From: Microbacterium helvum
GTDB taxonomy: Bacteria > Actinomycetota > Actinomycetes > Actinomycetales > Microbacteriaceae
Assembly: GCF_014779795.1 (NCBI RefSeq)
Contig: NZ_JACXZS010000008.1
Coordinates: forward strand, 1-64,000
Direction of reading: 5' to 3'
DNA length: 64,000 nt
The position numbers and the translations under genes were made by a program. The number at the start of each line of letters is the position of its first letter. Within the stretch, counting starts at the first letter, position 1. Positions 47,125 through 56,204 of the stretch are shown one piece after another. A model generated the notes under the pieces. That model saw nothing but the letters and a program-made list of their open reading frames with translations. It did not search any database and was not told where the DNA came from.

Positions 47125-47324
47125 AAGGACGGCTTGATCGCCGCCGTCGGCCTACCCGAAATGGGCCGACGGAGCAGGCTCGCCCCCGTCCCAGGGGGCG
47201 GACCGAACAGCGTGCCCCCGCGCGCTGCTGGGATGTACGGCGTGCTTCGGCGCGCCGCGAGTACGGCGTGCCCCCGCGCGCCGCTGGGAACGGCGCTGCA
47301 GCGTCGCTATTGGGGAGGATCGTC
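47125..47324 (+). promoter_or_regulatory. Structured leader with two hairpins and direct repeats
   Basis: After the candidate promoter the leader contains a perfect 9-bp hairpin (47144-47172), a 7-bp hairpin (47181-47200) and a degenerate ~28-base direct repeat in three copies (about 47211, 47239 and 47267). The first and third copies agree at 22 of 23 bases (CGTGCCCCCGCGCGC core). No known riboswitch was recognised. The ribosome binding site GGGGAGGA lies at 47312-47319. Confidence 0.4.
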
Positions 47325-48890
47325 GTGCCTGAAGCACGCAAGAAGAGAACATTGAAGGCGCTCGCGGGCGCCCTGATCGCGGCGGCCCTGGTCGTCGCGC
47401 CGATGGTGACCGCCGGCGCATCCGCGGCCCCGAAGGACAAGGGTCCGGCCACGGCGCCGACCTGGCCGTCCGCGACGGAGGGTGTGAAGGGCGAGCTCGT
47501 CGCATGGACGAATCAGAACAATCACGCCGACTTCTGGAAGACGTACGTGCAGGACGGTGACACCGTTGTCTGCTTCGACGGTCAGAGCTCTGCGCACGGC
47601 AAGCTCACCGACGGTGGTTTGACCGTCACGCTCGAGCCTTTCAACCAGGATTGGGAAGGCGACCACTGGGAGCTGCTCGTCATCAAGGCGGGCAGCGACT
47701 GGAACAACGTGATCGTGCATCCGCAGGCGGGGGTCGCGTACGCCTCGCCCCCTAACAGCGGTGGCAAGCAGGCACAGGTGTCGCACTGGACCGTCTGCAA
47801 GGGCACCACACCGCCGACGACGCAGCCCGACCCCGAGGTCTCGCAGCGCGTCACGACGGACTACGACTGCACGAGCGGCGTCGTCACGACCACGACGATC
47901 TACACGACGATCGAGTACATCAAGAACCGCGCCGGAGAGTGGCAGCTGGGGACCCCCGTTGACTCGGCCCCGGTGATCGAGACACGCCTGCTGACGGACG
48001 AAGAGCGCACTGACTGCCCGACCGACACCACCGTCGTCTACAGCGAGTGGAAGGACGGTGTCTGGAGCTGCGGCGACACGACCGTCGACCAGACTCGCAC
48101 GGCGACGACGACCACCACGGTCGGCGGCAAGACCTCGACCGAGACGAAGACCGAGACGCAGACCCGCGCACTCACTCAGGACGAGATCGGCACCTGCCCG
48201 CTCGTCCCGGGTGACATCGAGGCCACGTGTGTCGGTGATGTGCCCTATCTCTCGTACGACGTGGCGCTCCCGGAGGGCTTCGAAGCCGGCGAGAACCCGG
48301 TCACGATCACGTTCCTGAACCCCGACGGTGCAGACTACGTCGTCACGGGCAAGCCGCTGAGCGGCAAGATCCTGTGGCCCGGTGCCTCAGACGGAGAGCC
48401 GAAGATGTGGCCCGGCTGGGACCTCGTGGACGGCGAGTACGTCCAGACGGAGGGCAACTTCGCGTGGACCCGTGACAAGACCACGGTGCGCTTCGACGTG
48501 AACCCGACCTACTCGACGGTGGTCGTGTACCCGCAGGCGAGCGCCGACTGCGCCAACCCGCCGGTCGGTTCGGGTGAAGAGCCCGAGGAGCCGACGGTCC
48601 CGGGTGAGCCCGAGGAGCCCACCGTCCCGACCGTGCCGGAAGAGGAGCCCACCGCTCCGACCGAGCCCGGCACCCCGACTGAGGAGCCGACGGACGACAC
48701 GACCGGCACGCCTGCCGGCACCCCGTCCGCCACCCCGGTTCCGGCCGCGGAAGGCTCGAACGGAGACCTGGCCGTGACCGGTGGCGGCGTGAGCCCCATC
48801 GTCGTCGCCGCGGGCGGTGCCGCCCTCGCAGCAGGTGTCGCCGTCGTCACGTTCGCGGCGTACCGCCGTCGTCGCGCCGGCGCAGAGTGA
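47325..48890 (+). CDS. Sortase-anchored (LAVTG) surface protein
   Basis: 521 residues. The signal peptide (LKALAGALIAAALVVAPMV, cleavage near ASA) precedes a beta-rich N-terminal domain of about 110 residues (WPSATEGVKGELVAW to HWTVCKG). A Thr-rich middle with paired cysteines and TATTTTTVGGK-type low complexity comes next. A cysteine-bracketed CVGDVPYL domain (about 302-409) is shared with both giant proteins upstream. A Glu/Pro/Thr stalk leads to the signal LAVTG at residue 482, then a hydrophobic helix and RRRR. LAxTG is the form favoured by class E sortases; the two upstream proteins use LPATG. The GTG at 47325 has GGGGAGGA five bases upstream; the open frame continues upstream without a signal peptide. 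Function is unknown. Confidence 0.85.
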   Translation: MPEARKKRTLKALAGALIAAALVVAPMVTAGASAAPKDKGPATAPTWPSATEGVKGELVAWTNQNNHADFWKTYVQDGDTVVCFDGQSSAHGKLTDGGLTVTLEPFNQDWEGDHWELLVIKAGSDWNNVIVHPQAGVAYASPPNSGGKQAQVSHWTVCKGTTPPTTQPDPEVSQRVTTDYDCTSGVVTTTTIYTTIEYIKNRAGEWQLGTPVDSAPVIETRLLTDEERTDCPTDTTVVYSEWKDGVWSCGDTTVDQTRTATTTTTVGGKTSTETKTETQTRALTQDEIGTCPLVPGDIEATCVGDVPYLSYDVALPEGFEAGENPVTITFLNPDGADYVVTGKPLSGKILWPGASDGEPKMWPGWDLVDGEYVQTEGNFAWTRDKTTVRFDVNPTYSTVVVYPQASADCANPPVGSGEEPEEPTVPGEPEEPTVPTVPEEEPTAPTEPGTPTEEPTDDTTGTPAGTPSATPVPAAEGSNGDLAVTGGGVSPIVVAAGGAALAAGVAVVTFAAYRRRRAGAE

Positions 48891-48903
48891 TCCGCTAGGA
48901 ACA

Positions 48904-48949
48904 CAGCAGGAGAGGGCGGTCGCGCACAGCGCGGCCGCCCTCTCTGCTG
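48904..48949 (+). terminator. Terminator hairpin after the LAVTG gene
   Basis: A long stem of about 20 bp (CAGCAG..AGAGGGCGG with CCGCCCTCT..CTGCTG, one bulge), 13 bases after the stop. It separates the surface genes from the ribosomal protein operon. Confidence 0.8.
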
Positions 48950-48953
48950 CGTG

Positions 48954-48988
48954 GGCGGCATCCATTCGTCGGGGGAGCGGATGCCGCC
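48954..48988. repeat. Inverted repeat with GGCGGCATCC/GGATGCCGCC arms
   Basis: Perfect 10-base arms around 15 bases, immediately behind the terminator. A member of the GGATGCC hairpin group. Confidence 0.55.
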
Positions 48989-49015
48989 TGAGAAACGGCC
49001 GAGCATACCGGCGTC

Positions 49016-49044
49016 GCGACACGCCCGAGTTTGCGACACGCCCG
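49016..49044. repeat. 12-base direct repeat at the S10 operon promoter
   Basis: GCGACACGCCCG occurs at 49016 and 49033, a 17-base period. The second copy starts inside the -35 box and fills the spacer of the promoter, the position of an operator. Confidence 0.5.
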
Positions 49045-49059
49045 GGCCGCACGTAGACT
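49031..49059 (+). promoter_or_regulatory. Promoter of the S10 ribosomal protein operon
   Basis: TTGCGA at 49031-49036, a 17-base spacer and TAGACT at 49054-49059. It is the only good promoter upstream of rpsJ. Confidence 0.65.
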
Positions 49060-49065
49060 AGTGAG

Positions 49066-49390
49066 GTTCCACATTCCGGCGCCCCTCTTGGCGTGCGCTG
49101 GATCACTGCCAGGGCAGTGCATAGGCGGCGCAACGCGCAGGGTCCTAGGCCGCGGGCAGCAGAACCACCACATCCAGAATCCACTCCAGCGGAGCCATGC
49201 TCCGCGCGGGCGGAGAACGGATGCCGGGAGCAGCGTTTCGGCGCGGCATCCGGATTGACAGCAGAACAGCGGTGCAGCATCCCTCGACGAGCTCGGGAAC
49301 GAGCGGCCGCGAGGAGTAAGTGCCAGGGCGTGAAGCCCACGTGCGTCCAATGCCACAGGGGTATGACGCGAGAAAGAGAGTGAGCAGACA
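49066..49390 (+). promoter_or_regulatory. Long structured leader of the S10 operon
   Basis: About 325 bases without a gene. It holds three small hairpins: 49104-49119 (CACTGCC/GGCAGTG), 49189-49205 (GCGGAGC/GCTCCGC) and 49218-49252 (CGGATGCCG/CGGCATCCG). Leader-based autogenous control by L4 is known for S10 operons of gammaproteobacteria; whether this leader works that way is unknown. The last hairpin belongs to the GGATGCC group. Confidence 0.45.
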
Positions 49391-49699
49391 ATGGCGGGAC
49401 AGAAGATCCGCATTCGCCTGAAGTCGTACGACCACGAGGTCATCGACTCGTCGGCGCGCAAGATCGTCGACACCGTGACCCGTGCGGGCGCGACGGTCGT
49501 GGGCCCGGTGCCCCTTCCGACCGAGAAGAACGTGATCGCTGTGATCCGTTCGCCTCACAAGTACAAGGACAGCCGCGAGCACTTCGAGATGCGCACCCAC
49601 AAGCGTCTGATCGACATCGTCGACCCGACGCCCAAGGCGGTCGACTCGCTCATGCGCCTCGACCTCCCGGCCGATGTCAACATCGAGATCAAGCTCTGA
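49391..49699 (+). CDS. rpsJ: 30S ribosomal protein S10
   Basis: 102 residues, the normal length. S10 sits in the head of the small subunit and, in other bacteria, also serves transcription antitermination as NusE. The [15 protein letters not shown] start, PLPTEK and [13 protein letters not shown] are diagnostic. It is the first gene of the S10 operon, after a leader of about 325 bases, with a purine-rich GAGAGTGAG site before the ATG. Confidence 0.98.
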   Translation: MAGQKIRIRLKSYDHEVIDSSARKIVDTVTRAGATVVGPVPLPTEKNVIAVIRSPHKYKDSREHFEMRTHKRLIDIVDPTPKAVDSLMRLDLPADVNIEIKL

Positions 49700-49707
49700 G
49701 GTTCGAC

Positions 49708-50385
49708 ATGGCACAGAATTCTAAGGCTGCAGAGGTCAACAACAAGGTTTCCAAGGGCCTGCTGGGCACCAAGCTCGGCATGACCCAGGTCTGGGACGAG
49801 AACGGCAAGCTCGTTCCCGTCACGGTCATCGAGATCGCTCCGAACGTCGTGACCCAGGTCCGCACCCCGGAGAAGGACGGCTACAAGGCCGTCCAGATCG
49901 CGTACGGCCAGATCGACCCCCGCAAGGTGAACAAGCCCCAGACGGCCCACTTCGAGGCCGCGGGTGTCACCCCGCGCCGTCACCTCACCGAGATCCGCAC
50001 CGCGGACGCCGCTGACTACTCACTCGGTCAGGAGCTCACGGTGGACGGCACGTTCGAGGCCGGCCAGCTGGTCGACGTCGTCGGCACCAGCAAGGGCAAG
50101 GGCACCGCGGGTGTCATGAAGCGCCACAACTTCAAGGGCGTCTCCGCTTCGCACGGTGCGCACCGCAACCACCGCAAGCCCGGTTCGATCGGCGCGTCGT
50201 CGACCCCGAGCCGCGTGTTCAAGGGCATGCGCATGGCCGGCCGTATGGGTGGCGAGCGCGTGACCGTCCTCAACCTGACGGTGCACGGCATCGACGCCGA
50301 GAAGGGTCTGCTGCTCGTCAAGGGCGCCGTCCCCGGTGCTCGTGGCCGCATCGTCTACGTCCGCAACGCAGTGAAGGGTGCCTGA
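49708..50385 (+). CDS. rplC: 50S ribosomal protein L3
   Basis: 225 residues. L3 is an early-assembling 23S rRNA-binding protein near the peptidyl transferase centre. [16 protein letters not shown], the [17 protein letters not shown] loop and [14 protein letters not shown] are the family's signature. The first ~15 residues before KGLLGTK form a small extension. It starts 8 bases after rpsJ. Confidence 0.98.
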   Translation: MAQNSKAAEVNNKVSKGLLGTKLGMTQVWDENGKLVPVTVIEIAPNVVTQVRTPEKDGYKAVQIAYGQIDPRKVNKPQTAHFEAAGVTPRRHLTEIRTADAADYSLGQELTVDGTFEAGQLVDVVGTSKGKGTAGVMKRHNFKGVSASHGAHRNHRKPGSIGASSTPSRVFKGMRMAGRMGGERVTVLNLTVHGIDAEKGLLLVKGAVPGARGRIVYVRNAVKGA

Positions 50386-50389
50386 TCTC

Positions 50390-51052
50390 ATGGCTGACTC
50401 GACTCTCGCGCTCGACGTCGTGAAGGCAGACGGCAAGAAGGCCGGCTCGGTCGAGCTGCCCGCCGCTCTGTTCGACGTCAAGACGAACATCCCGCTCATC
50501 CACCAGGTCGTCGTCGCGCAGCTCGCGGCGGCTCGCCAGGGCACCCACTCGACCAAGCGTCGCGGTGAGGTCTCGGGCGCCGGCCGCAAGCCCTTCAAGC
50601 AGAAGGGCACGGGTAACGCCCGTCAGGGCTCGATCCGCGCGCCGCACATGACCGGTGGTGGCATCGTCCACGGCCCGAAGCCCCGCGACTACTCGCAGCG
50701 CACGCCCAAGAAGATGATCGCCGCCGCCCTGCTGGGCGCGCTCAGCGACCGTGCTCGTGGCTCGCGTCTGCACGTCGTGGAGTCCTTCGGCATCGAGGGC
50801 ACCCCGTCGACCAAGGCCGCCGCGGCGGTCCTGACCGGTCTCGGCGCCGTCAAGAACGTGCTCGTGGTCGTGGACCGCTCGGACGACATCAGCGTCCTGA
50901 GCGTCCGCAACATCGCGTTCGCGCACGTGCTGCCGTTCGACCAGCTCAACGCTTACGACGTGCTCGTCTCGGACGACATCGTCTTCACCAAGGCCGCCTA
51001 CGACGCCTTCGTCGCGTCGAAGACGGTCGCCACCGAGGAGGCCTCGGCATGA
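50390..51052 (+). CDS. rplD: 50S ribosomal protein L4
   Basis: 220 residues. L4 lines the exit tunnel and binds 23S rRNA. The loop with [16 protein letters not shown] [30 protein letters not shown] and [13 protein letters not shown] is intact. The ATG at 50390 is chosen; a GTG at 50378 would overlap rplC. The C-terminus overlaps rplW by 4 bases. Confidence 0.97.
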   Translation: MADSTLALDVVKADGKKAGSVELPAALFDVKTNIPLIHQVVVAQLAAARQGTHSTKRRGEVSGAGRKPFKQKGTGNARQGSIRAPHMTGGGIVHGPKPRDYSQRTPKKMIAAALLGALSDRARGSRLHVVESFGIEGTPSTKAAAAVLTGLGAVKNVLVVVDRSDDISVLSVRNIAFAHVLPFDQLNAYDVLVSDDIVFTKAAYDAFVASKTVATEEASA

Positions 51053-51348
51053 CCGCCGTCAACAAGGACCCGCGCGACATCATCCTGAAGCCGGTCGTTT
51101 CGGAGAAGAGCTACGGGCTCATCGACGAGGGCAAGTACACCTTCCTCGTCGACCCCCGCGCCACGAAGACCGAGATCAAGCTCGCGATCGAGAAGATCTT
51201 CGGCGTCAAGGTCGCAGCGGTCAACACGCTCAACCGCACGGGCAAGGCTCGTCGCACCCGCTTCGGCACGGGCAAGCGCAAGGACACCAAGCGCGCCATC
51301 GTGACCCTGAAGTCGGGCACCATCGACATCTTCACGGCAGTCGGCTGA
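51049..51348 (+). CDS. rplW: 50S ribosomal protein L23
   Basis: 99 residues. L23 sits at the tunnel exit and docks trigger factor and the signal recognition particle. [13 protein letters not shown] and the [12 protein letters not shown] segment identify it. It overlaps rplD as ATGA, so the two are translationally coupled. Confidence 0.97.
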   Translation: MTAVNKDPRDIILKPVVSEKSYGLIDEGKYTFLVDPRATKTEIKLAIEKIFGVKVAAVNTLNRTGKARRTRFGTGKRKDTKRAIVTLKSGTIDIFTAVG

Positions 51349-51374
51349 CGGTCGGGACAGAGGACTAGAGAACT

Positions 51375-52214
51375 ATGGCTATTCGCAAGTACAAGCCCAC
51401 GACCCCGGGTCGCCGCGGCTCGTCGGTGGCCGACTTCGCCGAGATCACCCGATCGACGCCCGAGAAGTCGCTCCTCCGCCCGCTCAGCAAGACCGGTGGT
51501 CGCAACAACCAGGGTCGCATCACCACCCGCCACATCGGCGGTGGCCACAAGCGCCAGTACCGCGTCATCGACTTCCGTCGCAACGACAAGGACGGCGTCA
51601 ACGCCAAGGTCGCTCACATCGAGTACGACCCCAACCGCACCGCGCGCATCGCGCTGCTGCACTACTTCGACGGTGAGAAGCGCTACATCCTCGCCCCGAA
51701 CAAGCTCCAGCAGGGCGACATCGTCGAGTCGGGTCCCTCGGCCGACATCAAGCCGGGCAACAACCTGCCGCTGAAGAACATCCCCACCGGTACTGTGATC
51801 CACGCGATCGAGCTCCGTCCCGGCGGCGGTGCGAAGATGGCGCGCTCGGCCGGTGCCTCGGTGCGTCTCGTCGCCAAGGACGGCCCCTACGCCCAGCTGC
51901 GTCTGCCCTCGGGCGAGATCCGCAACGTCGACGCGCGCTGCCGCGCGACCGTCGGCGAGGTCGGCAACGCCGAGCAGTCGAACATCAACTGGGGCAAGGC
52001 CGGCCGCAACCGCTGGAAGGGCATCCGCCCGACCGTCCGCGGTGTCGCGATGAACCCGGTCGACCACCCGCACGGTGGTGGTGAGGGCAAGACGTCCGGT
52101 GGTCGTCACCCCGTTTCGCCGTGGGGCCAGGCCGAAGGCCGCACCCGTCACGCGAACAAGGAAAGCGACAAGTACATCGTCCGTCGTCGCAACGCCGGCA
52201 AGAAGCGCAAGTAG
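51375..52214 (+). CDS. rplB: 50S ribosomal protein L2
   Basis: 279 residues, full length. L2 is needed for subunit association and peptidyl transfer. [18 protein letters not shown] at the start, [18 protein letters not shown] and [15 protein letters not shown], with the important histidine, are present. An AGAGGACTAGAG purine site precedes the ATG. Confidence 0.98.
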   Translation: MAIRKYKPTTPGRRGSSVADFAEITRSTPEKSLLRPLSKTGGRNNQGRITTRHIGGGHKRQYRVIDFRRNDKDGVNAKVAHIEYDPNRTARIALLHYFDGEKRYILAPNKLQQGDIVESGPSADIKPGNNLPLKNIPTGTVIHAIELRPGGGAKMARSAGASVRLVAKDGPYAQLRLPSGEIRNVDARCRATVGEVGNAEQSNINWGKAGRNRWKGIRPTVRGVAMNPVDHPHGGGEGKTSGGRHPVSPWGQAEGRTRHANKESDKYIVRRRNAGKKRK

Positions 52215-52226
52215 GAGTAGAGGAAG

Positions 52227-52508
52227 ATGCCTCGCAGCCTTAAGAAGGGCCCCTTCGTCGACGAGCACCTGCTTCGCAAGGTCGTCGTCCAGAACGAAGC
52301 CGGCACCAAGAACGTCATCAAGACCTGGTCGCGCCGCTCGATGATCATCCCGGCCATGCTGGGTCACACCATCGCCGTGCACGACGGTCGCAAGCACATC
52401 CCCGTGTTCGTGACCGAGACCATGGTCGGCCACAAGCTGGGCGAATTCGCGCCCACCCGCACCTTCCGCGGCCACGTGAAGGACGACAAGAAGGGCCGCC
52501 GCCGCTGA
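52227..52508 (+). CDS. rpsS: 30S ribosomal protein S19
   Basis: 93 residues, standard length. S19 forms a dimer with S13 in the small-subunit head. [32 protein letters not shown] and [13 protein letters not shown] are diagnostic. A GGAGTAGAGGAAG site precedes it. Confidence 0.98.
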   Translation: MPRSLKKGPFVDEHLLRKVVVQNEAGTKNVIKTWSRRSMIIPAMLGHTIAVHDGRKHIPVFVTETMVGHKLGEFAPTRTFRGHVKDDKKGRRR

Positions 52509-52530
52509 CGCGGGGGCAGAGGAGAGAGAA

Positions 52531-52929
52531 ATGGTGGAGTCCATCGCACGCGTGCGACACATCCGCGTGACCCCTCAGAAGGCTCGTCGTGTCGTCGCGC
52601 TCATCAAGGGCAAGCAGGCTGAGGAGGCCCTGGCCATCCTCAAGTTCGCGCCGCAGGGTGCGAGCGAGCCGATCTACAAGCTCGTCGCCTCGGCGATCGC
52701 GAACGCTCGCGTGAAGGCCGACAAGGACGGCGAGTACCTGGACGAGCAGGACCTGTACGTGAAGAACGCGTACGTCGACGAGGGCACGACGCTCAAGCGT
52801 TTCCAGCCCCGCGCGCAGGGTCGTGCGTTCCAGATCAAGAAGCGCACCAGCCACATCACCGTCGTGCTGTCGACCCCCGAGGTCGCGGAGACTGCTGAGG
52901 CGGGCAAGAGCAAGAAGGCGAGCAAGTAA
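52531..52929 (+). CDS. rplV: 50S ribosomal protein L22
   Basis: 132 residues. L22 contributes a loop to the exit tunnel. [17 protein letters not shown] and [19 protein letters not shown] are the signatures. There is a Lys/Ala/Ser-rich tail of about 15 residues. Its TAA overlaps the rpsC ATG by one base. Confidence 0.97.
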   Translation: MVESIARVRHIRVTPQKARRVVALIKGKQAEEALAILKFAPQGASEPIYKLVASAIANARVKADKDGEYLDEQDLYVKNAYVDEGTTLKRFQPRAQGRAFQIKKRTSHITVVLSTPEVAETAEAGKSKKASK

Positions 52930-53708
52930 TGGGACAGAAGGTTCACCCGTACGGCTTCCGCCTCGGCGTCACCACGGACCACGTGTCGCGTTGGTTCTCG
53001 GACTCGACGAAGCCGGGACAGCGTTACGCCGACTACGTGGCCGAGGACATCCGGATCCGCAAGCTGCTGCAGACGCAGCTCGACCGCGCCGGCGTCAGCA
53101 ACATCGAGATCGAGCGCACGCGTGACCGCGTCCGCGTCGACATCCACACCGCCCGCCCGGGCATCGTGATCGGTCGCCGCGGCGCCGAGGCCGAGCGCAT
53201 CCGCGCCGACCTCGAGAAGCTCACCGGCAAGCAGATCCAGCTGAACATCCTCGAGGTCAAGAACCCCGAGGCCGACGCCCAGCTCGTCGCGCAGGGCATC
53301 GCCGAGCAGCTCACCGCTCGCGTGGCGTTCCGCCGCGCGATGCGCAAGGGCCTGCAGGGCGCTCAGCGCGCCGGCGCCAAGGGCGTCCGCATCCAGGTCT
53401 CCGGCCGCCTCGGCGGCGCCGAGATGAGCCGCTCGGAGTTCTACCGCGAGGGTCGTGTGCCGCTGCACACGCTGCGCGCGAACATCGACTACGGCTTCTA
53501 CGAGGCGAAGACCACCTTCGGCCGCATCGGCGTGAAGGTCTGGATCTACAAGGGCGACCTGACCAACAAGGAGCTCGCTCGCGAGCAGGCCAACGCGCCG
53601 AAGTCGGACCGTCGTCGTGACGACCGTCGTGGCCCGCGTGGCGACCGCGGCGAGCGTGGCGGCGACCGCCGCAACGAGGCCCCCGTGGCAGAAGGAGCGT
53701 CGGCGTAA
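52929..53708 (+). CDS. rpsC: 30S ribosomal protein S3
   Basis: 259 residues. S3 forms part of the mRNA entry channel and its helicase site. [13 protein letters not shown], the KH-type [14 protein letters not shown] and [16 protein letters not shown] are present. The last ~40 residues form an Arg/Asp/Gly-rich disordered tail ([18 protein letters not shown]) that resembles the N-terminal extension of S5 further down the operon. It starts TAATG with rplV and ends TAATG with rplP. Confidence 0.98.
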   Translation: MGQKVHPYGFRLGVTTDHVSRWFSDSTKPGQRYADYVAEDIRIRKLLQTQLDRAGVSNIEIERTRDRVRVDIHTARPGIVIGRRGAEAERIRADLEKLTGKQIQLNILEVKNPEADAQLVAQGIAEQLTARVAFRRAMRKGLQGAQRAGAKGVRIQVSGRLGGAEMSRSEFYREGRVPLHTLRANIDYGFYEAKTTFGRIGVKVWIYKGDLTNKELAREQANAPKSDRRRDDRRGPRGDRGERGGDRRNEAPVAEGASA

Positions 53709-54127
53709 TGCTCATCCCCCGCAAGGTCAAGTACCGCAAGCAGCACCACCCCGGCCGTAGCGGCCAGGCCACCGGCGGCACGAAGGTCTCCTTCGGCGAG
53801 TTCGGCATCCAGGCCCTGACGCCCGCCTACGTGACGAACCGTCAGATCGAGTCCGCTCGTATCGCGATGACCCGTCACATCAAGCGCGGCGGCAAGGTGT
53901 GGATCAACATCTACCCCGACCGTCCGCTCACGAAGAAGCCTGCCGAGACCCGCATGGGTTCCGGTAAGGGTTCGCCCGAGTGGTGGGTCGCAAACGTCAA
54001 GCCGGGTCGCGTCCTCTTCGAGGTCGCCGGCGTCAACGAGCAGCTCGCTCGTGAGGCCCTGACCCGTGCCATCCACAAGCTGCCTCTCAAGGCACGCATC
54101 ATCAAGCGCGAGGAGGGCGACGCGTAA
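53708..54127 (+). CDS. rplP: 50S ribosomal protein L16
   Basis: 139 residues. L16 organises the A-site side of the large subunit. [17 protein letters not shown], the [20 protein letters not shown] block and [12 protein letters not shown] are diagnostic. It is coupled on both sides by one-base TAATG overlaps. Confidence 0.98.
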   Translation: MLIPRKVKYRKQHHPGRSGQATGGTKVSFGEFGIQALTPAYVTNRQIESARIAMTRHIKRGGKVWINIYPDRPLTKKPAETRMGSGKGSPEWWVANVKPGRVLFEVAGVNEQLAREALTRAIHKLPLKARIIKREEGDA

Positions 54128-54441
54128 TGGCGATCGGCACCAAGACGCTCGCTCCGAGCGAGCTCGACACGTTCGAAGACCAGCGCCTCGTCGAGGAGCT
54201 GCGCAAGGCCAAGGAAGAGCTGTTCAACCTGCGCTTCCAGTCGGCCACCGGCCAGCTCGAGAGCCACGGCCGCATCCGTGCGGTCAAGCGCGACATCGCG
54301 CGGCTCTACACCGTGATCCGTGAGCGCGAGCTCGGCATCCGTGCCACGCCCGCGCCGCTGGAGACCGCGACGAAGGCGAAGAAGACCAAGGCCAAGAAGG
54401 CGGATGCCGCTGACGAGGCTGCGAAGGAAGAGGCCGAGTGA
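54127..54441 (+). CDS. rpmC: 50S ribosomal protein L29
   Basis: 104 residues, longer than the usual ~65. The core [18 protein letters not shown] and [17 protein letters not shown] is normal. About 35 extra C-terminal residues are Lys/Ala/Glu-rich. It overlaps both neighbours by one base. Confidence 0.96.
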   Translation: MAIGTKTLAPSELDTFEDQRLVEELRKAKEELFNLRFQSATGQLESHGRIRAVKRDIARLYTVIRERELGIRATPAPLETATKAKKTKAKKADAADEAAKEEAE

Positions 54442-54755
54442 TGGCTGAGAAGAAGCAGGCCGCCGAGGTCGAGCACGGCGCGCACGACGTGCGCGACGCC
54501 GACGCCCGTGGCTACCGCAAGGCCCGTCGTGGCTACGTCGTCAGCGACAAGATGGACAAGACCATCGTCGTCGAGGTCGAGGACCGCGTGAAGCACCCGC
54601 TCTACGGCAAGGTCATCCGCCGCACCTCCAAGGTCAAGGCGCACGACGAGGGCAACACGGCCGGCATCGGCGACCTCGTCCTCATCAATGAGACCCGCCC
54701 GCTGAGCGCCACCAAGCGCTGGCGTCTGGTGGAGATTCTGGAGAAGGCCAAGTGA
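54441..54755 (+). CDS. rpsQ: 30S ribosomal protein S17
   Basis: 104 residues with an ~25-residue N-terminal extension before the OB-fold core ([31 protein letters not shown]). S17 binds 16S rRNA early in assembly. The ATG at 54441 overlaps the rpmC stop as TGATG; GTG 54438 is a possible alternative. It overlaps rplN by 4 bases. Confidence 0.96.
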   Translation: MAEKKQAAEVEHGAHDVRDADARGYRKARRGYVVSDKMDKTIVVEVEDRVKHPLYGKVIRRTSKVKAHDEGNTAGIGDLVLINETRPLSATKRWRLVEILEKAK

Positions 54756-55120
54756 TTCAGACCGAGTCCCGCCTCAAGGTCGCCGACAACACCGGCGCCA
54801 AGGAGCTGCTCACGATCCGTGTGCTCGGCGGCTCCAACCGTCGGTACGCCGGCCTGGGCGACATCATCGTCGCCACGGTCAAGGACGCGATCCCGGGCGG
54901 AAACGTCAAGAAGGGCGACGTGGTCAAGGCCGTCGTCGTCCGCACCGTCAAGCAGACCCGTCGTCCCGACGGCTCGTACATCAAGTTCGACGAGAACGCC
55001 GCCGTCATCCTGAAGAACGACGGGGAGCCCCGCGGCACCCGCATCTTCGGACCGGTCGGTCGTGAGCTTCGCGACAAGAAGTTCATGAAGATCGTCTCGC
55101 TCGCACCGGAGGTGATCTGA
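54752..55120 (+). CDS. rplN: 50S ribosomal protein L14
   Basis: 122 residues, the standard length. [30 protein letters not shown] and [10 protein letters not shown] with the [16 protein letters not shown] end are diagnostic. GTG start overlapping the rpsQ stop (GTGA). L14 bridges the two subunits and binds ribosomal silencing factor. Confidence 0.98.
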   Translation: MIQTESRLKVADNTGAKELLTIRVLGGSNRRYAGLGDIIVATVKDAIPGGNVKKGDVVKAVVVRTVKQTRRPDGSYIKFDENAAVILKNDGEPRGTRIFGPVGRELRDKKFMKIVSLAPEVI

Positions 55121-55124
55121 CCCC

Positions 55125-55484
55125 ATGGCCAAGATCAAGAAGGGCGACCTGGTTCAGGTCATCTCGGGCGCCAAGCCCGAGCGCGGCGGCGACCGCGGCA
55201 AGCAGGGCAAGGTCCTCGAGGTCCTTTCCGAGCAGAACCGCGTGATCGTCGAGGGCGTGAACTACGTCACCAAGCACAACCGCGTCGGCCAGTCGCAGCG
55301 CGGCACCAAGACGGGCGGCATCGAGACGATGGAAGCCCCGATCCACATCTCCAACGTCGCGCTCGTCGACCCCTCGACCAAGAAGCCGACCCGTGTCGGT
55401 CACCGTGTCGAGGAGCAGACGAAGGACGGCGTGAAGCGCACCGTCCGCGTGCGCTACGCGAAGAAGTCAGGCAAGGACCTCTGA
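55125..55484 (+). CDS. rplX: 50S ribosomal protein L24
   Basis: 119 residues. L24 starts large-subunit assembly. The KOW motif ([21 protein letters not shown]) and [16 protein letters not shown] identify it. It lies 4 bases after rplN and 2 before rplE. Confidence 0.97.
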   Translation: MAKIKKGDLVQVISGAKPERGGDRGKQGKVLEVLSEQNRVIVEGVNYVTKHNRVGQSQRGTKTGGIETMEAPIHISNVALVDPSTKKPTRVGHRVEEQTKDGVKRTVRVRYAKKSGKDL

Positions 55485-55486
55485 AC

Positions 55487-56077
55487 ATGAGCACCACCAC
55501 TGCCGTGGAGGCTGGCAAGATCCAGCCCCGCCTGAAGCAGAAGTACAACGCCGAGATCAAGAAGGCGCTGCAGGACGAGTTCGGCTACGAGAACGTCATG
55601 CAGATCCCCGGCCTGGTCAAGGTCGTCGTGAACACCGGTGTCGGCGAGGCAGCTCGCGACAGCAAGGTGATCGACGGTGCGGTCGACGACCTCACCAAGA
55701 TCACCGGCCAGAAGCCGGTCGTCACCAAGGCTCGCAAGTCGATCGCGCAGTTCAAGCTGCGCGAGGGCCAGGCCATCGGCGCGCACGTCACCCTCCGCGG
55801 TGACCGCGCGTGGGAGTTCCTGGACCGCCTGGTGAACCTCGCCCTGCCCCGCATCCGCGACTTCCGCGGTCTGTCGGGCCAGCAGTTCGACGGTCACGGC
55901 AACTACACCTTCGGTCTCCAGGAGCAGTCCGTGTTCCACGAGATCAACCAGGACAAGATCGACCGCGTGCGCGGCTTCGACATCACTGTGGTGACGTCGG
56001 CGAAGACGGACGCCGAGGGCCGCGCTCTGCTGCGCGCGCTCGGCTTCCCGTTCAAGTCCGAGGACGCCCAGGCGTGA
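55487..56077 (+). CDS. rplE: 50S ribosomal protein L5
   Basis: 196 residues. L5 binds 5S rRNA and contacts the P-site t[40 protein letters not shown] and [10 protein letters not shown] are present, with a ~15-residue N-terminal extension. In most actinobacteria rpsZ (S14) or rpsH follows; here only a 127-base gap with a perfect hairpin separates it from rpsH. Confidence 0.98.
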   Translation: MSTTTAVEAGKIQPRLKQKYNAEIKKALQDEFGYENVMQIPGLVKVVVNTGVGEAARDSKVIDGAVDDLTKITGQKPVVTKARKSIAQFKLREGQAIGAHVTLRGDRAWEFLDRLVNLALPRIRDFRGLSGQQFDGHGNYTFGLQEQSVFHEINQDKIDRVRGFDITVVTSAKTDAEGRALLRALGFPFKSEDAQA

Positions 56078-56082
56078 CCCGT

Positions 56083-56122
56083 GGATGCCTCGGCCGGCGC
56101 GCGAGCTCCGGCCGAGGCATCC
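56083..56122. repeat. Perfect 15-bp hairpin in the gap between rplE and rpsH
   Basis: GGATGCCTCGGCCGG and its exact complement flank a 10-base loop, starting six bases after the rplE stop. It is terminator-like but has no T tract and lies within the spc operon, so it may be an attenuator, an RNA processing or stabilising hairpin, or a mobile hairpin of the GGATGCC group. It occupies the place where rpsZ is often found. Confidence 0.7.
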
Positions 56123-56204
56123 GCCTACAACTGAATACGGCCATCATGGAAGGTCGTCTGGCGTGTAACGCCAGCCGATACCTCGTGAACGAAGGAACCC
56201 AGAA

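Noticed and set aside
40109..47452. A 2447-codon open frame on the minus strand
   Set aside because: It is the mirror of the GC3-rich plus-strand surface genes. Its translation is Arg/Gly/Val-rich, has no motifs, and crosses a terminator and two gene boundaries.
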